A stretch of DNA of 17,806 nt from Bacteroidota bacterium (GTDB lineage Bacteria > Bacteroidota > Bacteroidia > Flavobacteriales > Flavobacteriaceae). Position numbers and translations under genes: made by a program. The DNA lies in NCBI GenBank assembly GCA_023437485.1, contig JAEZGB010000175.1:1-17806 (forward strand). The letters run 5' to 3'. The notes below the pieces were generated by a model. That model was not told where the DNA came from. It worked only from the letters and a program-made list of their open reading frames with translations, and did not search any database. Shown in pieces: positions 13,688 to 17,806 of the stretch; the first letter of the stretch is position 1; every line of letters begins with the position of its first letter.

Positions 13688-14566
13688 TTATAATGCATTT
13701 GCCAATAATATTTTCCACGCCGATGCAACGTCGCCTTCGGCAATCTTCTCTTTTGCAAGCAAATGCTGCTTCATTGTGTCATCGGCACTCAAAACAGCCT
13801 TTACAGCAAAGTTTTCACGGACAAAGGTATCGATTTCATCCCGGCCCGGCAAGGCTTCCACATTGCCCAACATCCCAAGGTCATTGCCGTCAAACACCTC
13901 GCTTTCACGAATATAGGAAGGAATGGCATCGACTCCGATTCCCATGGTGGCAAGCGGTTTTGGCACCTCAAAGAGCCCCATGTTTGATCGGGAATACCAA
14001 TTCATGCCGAGCCTGGAAACAAGATCTATTTTATGCTGATCAATGAAGCCCTGGGCATCCAGCACGCTTTCGTCAATATGGAGCTTTACCACTTCGCAAA
14101 TCACCAGGTTTCCGGCTCCGCCCCCGGTTCCCAGCGGCACGATTTCCTGGACCCGACATTCAAACTGCACGGGCGATTCGGCTACGCGAAAAGGCTTTAC
14201 AATGTCCGAGGCGAGCATTGTCAAACCCGCTTTTTCAAATTCGTTTACTCCGGACGGATACTCGGTGCTGGAAAGTGAAGCCTGTTGCACTATTGCATAA
14301 TTAACCACGTTTATCACCACTTCACGAACTTGGATCGAGTTCTCCAACGTGTGCTTTGTTGTATTGTCCCGCACGCGTCTTGCCGGTGAAAAAATCAGGA
14401 TCGGCGGATTGGAGCTGAACACATTGAAAAAGCTGAACGGTGACAGGTTAGGGGTGCCATCCGGGCTTATCGTGCTCGCAAAAGCAATCGGCCGGGGTGC
14501 AACGGCGCCCTGCAGGTATGATTGAAGTTTAGCCGGCGTAAGGTCTTGTGGCTCGATGCTGATCAT
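13688..14566 (-). CDS. Flavin reductase family protein (FMN-binding split barrel)
   Basis: The 292-residue protein has an FMN-binding split-barrel domain over about residues 10-200: GAVAPRPIAFASTISPDGT, NLSPFSFFNVFSSNPPILIF, REVVINVVNYAIVQQ and GGAGNLVICEVVKLHI. It is predicted to bind FMN and use NAD(P)H or to act as the reductase of a two-component system; the substrate is unknown. A conserved C-terminal extension (about 205-292, with GNDLGMLGNVEALP) is longer than the basic domain. The start is taken as the ATG at 14566 (MISIEPQDL), because the candidate -7 box at 14581-14588 puts transcription start downstream of the longer in-frame ATG at 14593. First gene of a unit with DUF3127 and aat, divergent from the histidine kinase at 14738. 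Confidence 0.93.
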   Translation of the reverse strand: MISIEPQDLTPAKLQSYLQGAVAPRPIAFASTISPDGTPNLSPFSFFNVFSSNPPILIFSPARRVRDNTTKHTLENSIQVREVVINVVNYAIVQQASLSSTEYPSGVNEFEKAGLTMLASDIVKPFRVAESPVQFECRVQEIVPLGTGGGAGNLVICEVVKLHIDESVLDAQGFIDQHKIDLVSRLGMNWYSRSNMGLFEVPKPLATMGIGVDAIPSYIRESEVFDGNDLGMLGNVEALPGRDEIDTFVRENFAVKAVLSADDTMKQHLLAKEKIAEGDVASAWKILLANAL

Positions 14567-14580
14567 AGGCGGGTTTTGCA

Positions 14581-14588
14581 CAAAAATA
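14581..14588 (-). promoter_or_regulatory. Candidate -7 box for the flavin reductase operon
   Basis: On the minus strand 14588-14581 reads TATTTTTG, an exact TAnnTTTG match. The predicted transcription start near 14576 is about 10 nt upstream of the ATG at 14566. No TTTG lies 17-23 bp upstream; the nearest (14622-14619) is 30 bp away, so the -33 half is missing or degenerate. Confidence 0.45.
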
Positions 14589-14737
14589 ACCAAACCCCGC
14601 GGTCTGGCGTGGGAAAAACAAACTGAGTTATTAACCAGCGGGAGTGTGCGCCACCCGTAAAGTTACGGCCCGGGGAGAGGCACGGCTACGGCAAAACCGT
14701 CAAAAATTTAAATTATCTTTAGCCAATAAACCTTTCT

Positions 14738-15904
14738 ATGGATTTCTCTTATGACAAACGAAACATTACCCGATGGATCATCATTGGGGCATCGTTCGTA
14801 ATCATTACCCTGATTCTTTGGAACACCTACACTTTTTTCAACTATTTCAAAGATGAGGAACGCGCCAAGATGGAATATTGGGCCGATGCGCAAAAAACTC
14901 TTATCAATGCTGATGACAGCACCCCGCTTGACCTTCCGCTAAAAATCCTGGCCGGCAACACCACTATTCCCATTATCCTGACCAACGAGCGCGACAGCAT
15001 CATCAGCACTTCCAATATCGACGAAAGAATTCTGCAAAACCCTCAGGCTTCGCGGTCCTTGTTACTCAAACTGCGAAAGGAGAACGAACCGATTATTTTT
15101 GAATATGTCGAGGGGAAATTCCAATACCTCTACTACGGCAATTCGTCGCTTATCAACACCCTGAAATATTATCCGGTGGCCCTTTTGCTGATTATTGTAC
15201 TCTTTGGGGGCGTGGTGTATAATTTTTACCGAAGCACAAAAATGGCCACACAAAACAAGCTGTGGGCCGGGATGGCAAAAGAAACAGCGCATCAGATAGG
15301 CACGCCGTTATCTTCCCTGATCGGTTGGCTGGAAATTATGAAGGCCGATAATGTTGACCCGGTAACCATTGCCGAAATTGAAAAAGACATCAACCGTTTA
15401 CAGGTCATTACGGACCGGTTCTCAAAAATCGGGTCAGAACCGGCGGTGGAAAAGCGCGATATTATTGATGAAACTGCCGAAACTTTTGACTATCTCAAAA
15501 CAAGATTTTCAAAACAGGTGGAATTCAGTTTCAAGGCACCCAAAAAACCAATCATGATCCCGCTAAACCCGGCGCTTCATTCATGGACCATCGAGAACCT
15601 GGTAAAAAACGCGATCGATGCGATGAGGGGGCGGGGAAAACTTTCGGTCAGGATTGAAGAAGACTCCAAACTGGTAAAAATTCTGATTTCAGACACGGGA
15701 AAAGGTATCCCAAAAACACAATTCAGCCGAATATTCGAGCCGGGATTTACCACGAAAAAGCGGGGTTGGGGATTGGGGCTTTCACTTACAAAGCGTATTG
15801 TTGAAGATTATCACAACGGCAAAATCAAGGTTCTCCATTCTGAAACCGGCCGCGGGACCACCATGCAGGTCTGTTTTCGCAAAGGCGACGCAAAAAAGTT
15901 GTAG
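14738..15904 (+). CDS. Membrane sensor histidine kinase
   Basis: The 388-residue kinase has two transmembrane helices (about 13-30 and 146-164) enclosing a periplasmic sensor domain of about 110 residues, with no HAMP or PAS domain. The H box is KETAHQIGTPLSSLIGWLE (phospho-histidine H185), the variant type with Gln after the histidine and IGTPL. The HATPase_c domain has the N box around ENLVKNAID (N287, N291), DTGKG at 319-323, FEPGFTTK and GWGLGL at 343-348. All catalytic elements are intact. No response regulator is adjacent, so it is an orphan here. It is divergent from the flavin reductase operon (171 bp between starts). The upstream gap contains TATCTTTA (14714-14721), one base from the -7 consensus, without a -33 partner. 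Confidence 0.94.
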   Translation: MDFSYDKRNITRWIIIGASFVIITLILWNTYTFFNYFKDEERAKMEYWADAQKTLINADDSTPLDLPLKILAGNTTIPIILTNERDSIISTSNIDERILQNPQASRSLLLKLRKENEPIIFEYVEGKFQYLYYGNSSLINTLKYYPVALLLIIVLFGGVVYNFYRSTKMATQNKLWAGMAKETAHQIGTPLSSLIGWLEIMKADNVDPVTIAEIEKDINRLQVITDRFSKIGSEPAVEKRDIIDETAETFDYLKTRFSKQVEFSFKAPKKPIMIPLNPALHSWTIENLVKNAIDAMRGRGKLSVRIEEDSKLVKILISDTGKGIPKTQFSRIFEPGFTTKKRGWGLGLSLTKRIVEDYHNGKIKVLHSETGRGTTMQVCFRKGDAKKL

Positions 15905-15919
15905 CCCGGCAATTTCGTC

Positions 15920-15944
15920 AAAAAAAAAGGGAACCGAAGTTCCC
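15920..15944 (-). terminator. UUCG-loop terminator of the small lipoprotein gene
   Basis: On the minus strand GGGAAC (15944-15939), TTCG and GTTCCC (15934-15929) form a 6-bp stem closed by C-G on a UUCG tetraloop, followed by nine T (15928-15920). It directly follows the lipoprotein gene. On the plus strand the same hairpin lies 24 bp after the histidine kinase stop but lacks a T-tract. Confidence 0.9.
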
Positions 15945-15949
15945 CTGTA

Positions 15950-16375
15950 TTATGGTGTGCTTGTGTATTTCATGATTATAGTATCGTCATCACCGTCTTC
16001 ATCATAATCGTATACGGTACTGATTTCAAGCGTATTTGAATTTAATTTCCTTATTTGTACTTCATCTGAAAATCCAAACGATGAGATTGTCAGGGTTTTG
16101 CCTTCGCGCATCCATGCGAAGCTCTCTTCGGCGGCTTCAACACCACCGTCGCAGCCGTAAACATCAACAAATTTACCCATATTGGAATCCATGAACTCGA
16201 CGTAATCCTTTCCGCAGGTTTCGTGATCGTCATAAGGGAAGGTGGTGCCGTTGACCCTTTCAGAAACATTGTACCACTTTTGGGTCAATTTTGAATAATC
16301 CAGGGATTCACCATCATCGCTTGAACATGAAAATGCGAACACTGCGCCCAGCGATAGGGCCATAAATTTTTTCAT
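15950..16375 (-). CDS. Small lipocalin-like lipoprotein
   Basis: This 141-residue predicted lipoprotein has a signal peptide with lipobox AFSC (Cys17) and an SSDDGES sequence after it. Such Ser/Asp/Glu-rich residues just after the lipidated cysteine resemble the surface-export signal described for Bacteroidota lipoproteins, so surface display is possible. The body resembles small Bacteroidota lipocalin-like proteins: KLTQKWYNVSE strand, C54 and C75 placed to form a disulfide, then SFAWMREGKTLTISSF and a C-terminal strand. An acidic YDYDEDGDDD segment lies near residue 125 and could bind calcium, but it lacks a clear EF-hand frame. No function is known. A -7-like TATTTTTG lies on the minus strand at 16460-16453, without a -33 partner. 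It is separated from the HIT gene by 89 bp. Confidence 0.8.
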   Translation of the reverse strand: MKKFMALSLGAVFAFSCSSDDGESLDYSKLTQKWYNVSERVNGTTFPYDDHETCGKDYVEFMDSNMGKFVDVYGCDGGVEAAEESFAWMREGKTLTISSFGFSDEVQIRKLNSNTLEISTVYDYDEDGDDDTIIMKYTSTP

Positions 16376-16464
16376 TTTAAGATTTGTTTAAATTAGAATT
16401 GCAATCATAAGGATAATTTTCATCAAAATTGGCAAATCCAATAAAAAATACCCAAAAATATGGA

Positions 16465-16857
16465 TCACGAGAGGTGTTCCCGAATATCGCTCACCACCTG
16501 TTCAAACTCTTCCTGGGTCATGGATACTTTGTCGCGGAAGCGCATTTCATCCATATTGTTGATCGGGATCAAATGAACATGGGCATGCGGAACCTCAAGC
16601 CCGATAACGGCCATCCCGACACGTTTGCATGGAACGGCTTTTTCAAGCGCCTTGGCGATGCGGCGCGAAAACTTCATCAGGCTTTCATATTCCTCTGCAT
16701 CCAGGTCAAACAATTTGTCAACCTCGCGTTTGGGAATGCAAAGCGTATGGCCTTTGGCGTTGGGATTTACATCCAGGAACGCCAGGTTGTGCTCGTCTTC
16801 GGCAATTTTGTGCGCCGGGAGCTCGTCGTTTATGATTCGTGTAAAAATACTTGCCAT
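16465..16857 (-). CDS. HIT family protein
   Basis: This 130-residue histidine-triad protein has the catalytic HAHVHLIP motif with H91, H93 and H95, an N-terminal SIFTRIINDELPAHKI segment and GHTLCIPKREV. It is of the Hint/HinT branch, which hydrolyses purine nucleoside phosphoramidates and adenylated substrates; the natural substrate is uncertain. The ATG overlaps the greA stop by one base (TGATG on the minus strand), so translation is coupled to greA. The same gene pair is, from memory, common in flavobacteria. Confidence 0.95.
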   Translation of the reverse strand: MASIFTRIINDELPAHKIAEDEHNLAFLDVNPNAKGHTLCIPKREVDKLFDLDAEEYESLMKFSRRIAKALEKAVPCKRVGMAVIGLEVPHAHVHLIPINNMDEMRFRDKVSMTQEEFEQVVSDIREHLS

Positions 16858-17333
16858 CAGTCGCGGGTTATTTCAAGGATTTCAAATTTCAGCGTTCCGT
16901 TGGGGACGGTAATCTCGGCTATTTCACCCACCGATTTTCCCAAGAGCCCCTTGCCAATGGGCGATGTGACCGAAATTTTTCCCGATTTCAGGTCGGCTTC
17001 GCTTTCGGCAACAAGCGTATAGGTTATCTCCTGCTTGTTGGCCGTGTTCCGGATTTTGACTTTTGAAAGGACCAAAACTTTGGAGTCATCAAGTTGCGAC
17101 TCGTCGATAAGCCTTGCATTGGCATGTACTTCTTCAAGCTTGGCGATTCGCATTTCCAACAATCCCTGGGCCTCCTTGGCCGCGTCATATTCGGCATTTT
17201 CTGACAAGTCGCCTTTATCGCGGGCTTCGGCAATGGCTGCCGATGCTTTTGGACGTTCTATATTTTTAAGCTGTTCCAATTCTTCCCGTAATTTCCTGAG
17301 GCCTTCAGCCGTGTAATAAGAAATAGTGCTCAT
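16857..17333 (-). CDS. greA: Transcription elongation factor GreA
   Basis: This is complete GreA, 158 residues. The N-terminal coiled coil (about 8-75) enters the secondary channel of RNA polymerase; the tip carries acidic residues in the DLSENAEYDAAKE segment (conserved D and E around 44-48). The C-terminal FKBP-like domain (about 82-158) has SPIGKGLLGKSVGEIAEITV and the end GTLKFEILEI. GreA stimulates cleavage of backtracked RNA, rescuing stalled polymerase. It leads an operon with the HIT gene. Its leader, about 155 nt from the predicted start of transcription, has two hairpins, one of them terminator-like. Confidence 0.98.
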   Translation of the reverse strand: MSTISYYTAEGLRKLREELEQLKNIERPKASAAIAEARDKGDLSENAEYDAAKEAQGLLEMRIAKLEEVHANARLIDESQLDDSKVLVLSKVKIRNTANKQEITYTLVAESEADLKSGKISVTSPIGKGLLGKSVGEIAEITVPNGTLKFEILEITRD

Positions 17334-17407
17334 AACTGCAAAAATTTTATTGTTTAGCCCGGTCGGAATCCATTTGGCTCCGCCGGGTCCATTGATTTAT
17401 CGTTCGT

Positions 17408-17489
17408 ATAAAATAGAAAAAATCCCGGAAGGGATTTCCTTATTGCAAGATCTCAATTGGTTGCGCGGTATTATTCTTTTGCGCAACTG
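17408..17489 (-). ncRNA. Predicted greA leader RNA of about 80 nt
   Basis: From a predicted start near 17489 the minus-strand RNA would open with a 7-bp hairpin, GTTGCGC (17487-17481) with GCGCAAC (17466-17460). It ends in a second hairpin, AAATCCC (17437-17431), TTCC, GGGATTT (17426-17420), followed by TTTCTATTTT. The second has the form of an intrinsic terminator, 87 bp before the greA ATG. The E. coli greA leader yields the GraL small RNAs by early termination; this would be an independent analogue. Structure judged by eye only. Confidence 0.4.
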
Positions 17490-17493
17490 TTTT

Positions 17494-17526
17494 CAAAGTT
17501 AAATAAATTATTTTTGTTTGTACAAA
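17494..17526 (-). promoter_or_regulatory. Bacteroidota promoter of greA-HIT
   Basis: On the minus strand, TTTG (17526-17523) is followed after 21 bp by TAACTTTG (17501-17494), an exact TAnnTTTG match with allowed spacing. The predicted transcription start is near 17489, far upstream of the greA ATG at 17333. Confidence 0.65.
17509..17516 (+). promoter_or_regulatory. Candidate -7 box of the right-edge lipoprotein gene
   Basis: TATTTTTG is an exact TAnnTTTG match, 18 bp before the ATG at 17535. It lies inside the greA promoter, between its -33 and -7 boxes, so the two cannot be occupied at once. A matching TTTG (17478-17481) is 27 bp upstream, longer than usual. Confidence 0.5.
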
Positions 17527-17534
17527 ATTATCTG

Positions 17535-17806
17535 ATGAAAAAACTCCTTTCCCTAACGTTTGCATTGCTGGTATTTATGGCGTGTGATGACAGCGGCTTC
17601 AACAATCGCAATCCATTCATACCCAATTATTCCTTTAGCGAAACCATCAACATGACACTGCCTTCCTACCAGGTGCTTACCTATCCCGGAAATGCAATCT
17701 ATTATCCGGGCGGCGGGGCCAGGGGGCTGATCGTTTTTAATACCGGGAGCGGCTACCGTGCCTATGACGCGGCATGCCCCAACCAGGCAATGGCCCCTTG
17801 TTCAAC
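17535..17806 (+). CDS. Lipoprotein, N-terminal part (window-edge partial)
   Basis: An open frame runs from the ATG at 17535 to the window end without a stop: 90 codons. It begins MKKLLSLTFALLVFMAC, a lipoprotein signal peptide with lipobox FMAC (Cys17), followed by DDSGFNNRNPFIPNYSFS, whose acidic start fits a surface-export signal. The rest (NMTLPSYQVLTYPG ... RGLIVFNTGSGYRAYDAACPNQAMAPCS) resembles flavobacterial lipoproteins found beside greA. The AACPNQ position lies where Rieske proteins carry their first metal-binding C-x-H pair, but the His is absent, so a metal cluster is doubtful. The missing C-terminus would decide. Divergent from greA with 201 bp between starts. Confidence 0.8.
   Translation, partial: MKKLLSLTFALLVFMACDDSGFNNRNPFIPNYSFSETINMTLPSYQVLTYPGNAIYYPGGGARGLIVFNTGSGYRAYDAACPNQAMAPCS

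Noticed and set aside
14655..14668. CCGTAA/TTACGG inverted repeat between the flavin reductase and the histidine kinase as an operator
   Set aside because: Short, and nothing links it to a regulator in the window; could be chance.

Overview
This window is a chromosomal segment from a member of the Flavobacteriaceae (Bacteroidota), close to Flavobacterium but with a GC content that looks high for that genus. The evidence is a type IX secretion (T9SS) C-terminal sorting domain, Bacteroidota-type promoters (TTTG ... TAnnTTTG), A-rich translation start regions without Shine-Dalgarno motifs, the order rplM-rpsI-rpsB-tsf, a DUF3127 protein, and protein sequences that read as flavobacterial throughout. 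Most of the window is core genome: no CRISPR array, tRNA, rRNA, insertion sequence or prophage gene was seen.

Layout, left to right. (1) 1-101 (-) is the N-terminus of a membrane protein, probably a metallophosphoesterase, cut by the window edge. (2) 200-1723 (-) is a two-component pair, a membrane histidine kinase followed by a stand-alone receiver. (3) 1903-4725 (+) is polA, with a DUF1579 lipoprotein gene behind it that has its own candidate -7 box. (4) 5440-6728 (-) is a two-gene unit: an exported ankyrin-repeat protein, then a T9SS cargo with a DOMON-like domain. (5) 6786-7802 (-) is a LacI-family regulator, divergent from the translation cluster. (6) 7985-10776 (+) is rplM-rpsI, a 240-bp repeat-containing gap, then rpsB, an internal hairpin, tsf, and tandem hairpins. 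(7) 11018-12227 (+) is a YhhQ-type queuosine-precursor transporter overlapping tag. (8) 12228-12631 holds no credible gene but carries a 67-bp direct duplication. (9) 12632-14566 (-) is flavin reductase, DUF3127 and aat, with an intrinsic terminator abutting the aat start codon. (10) 14738-15904 (+) is a second histidine kinase. (11) 15950-17333 (-) is greA-HIT and a small lipocalin-like lipoprotein. (12) 17535 to the edge (+) is the start of another lipoprotein gene.

No new multi-gene defence or metabolic system is visible. The most interesting signals are regulatory. The greA leader has a Bacteroidota promoter overlapping a divergent one, a 5' hairpin and an early intrinsic terminator, together predicting an RNA of about 80 nt. 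A terminator is fused to the aat start codon. A hairpin sits between rpsB and tsf, and another lies at the predicted 5' end of the rplM mRNA. Heptamer tandem repeats lie upstream of rpsB. Two further points are an exported ankyrin protein paired with a DOMON-like T9SS cargo that keeps candidate haem ligands, and the unexplained 67-bp duplication. Transcription start sites and RNA structures were inferred by eye and nothing was computed or searched.
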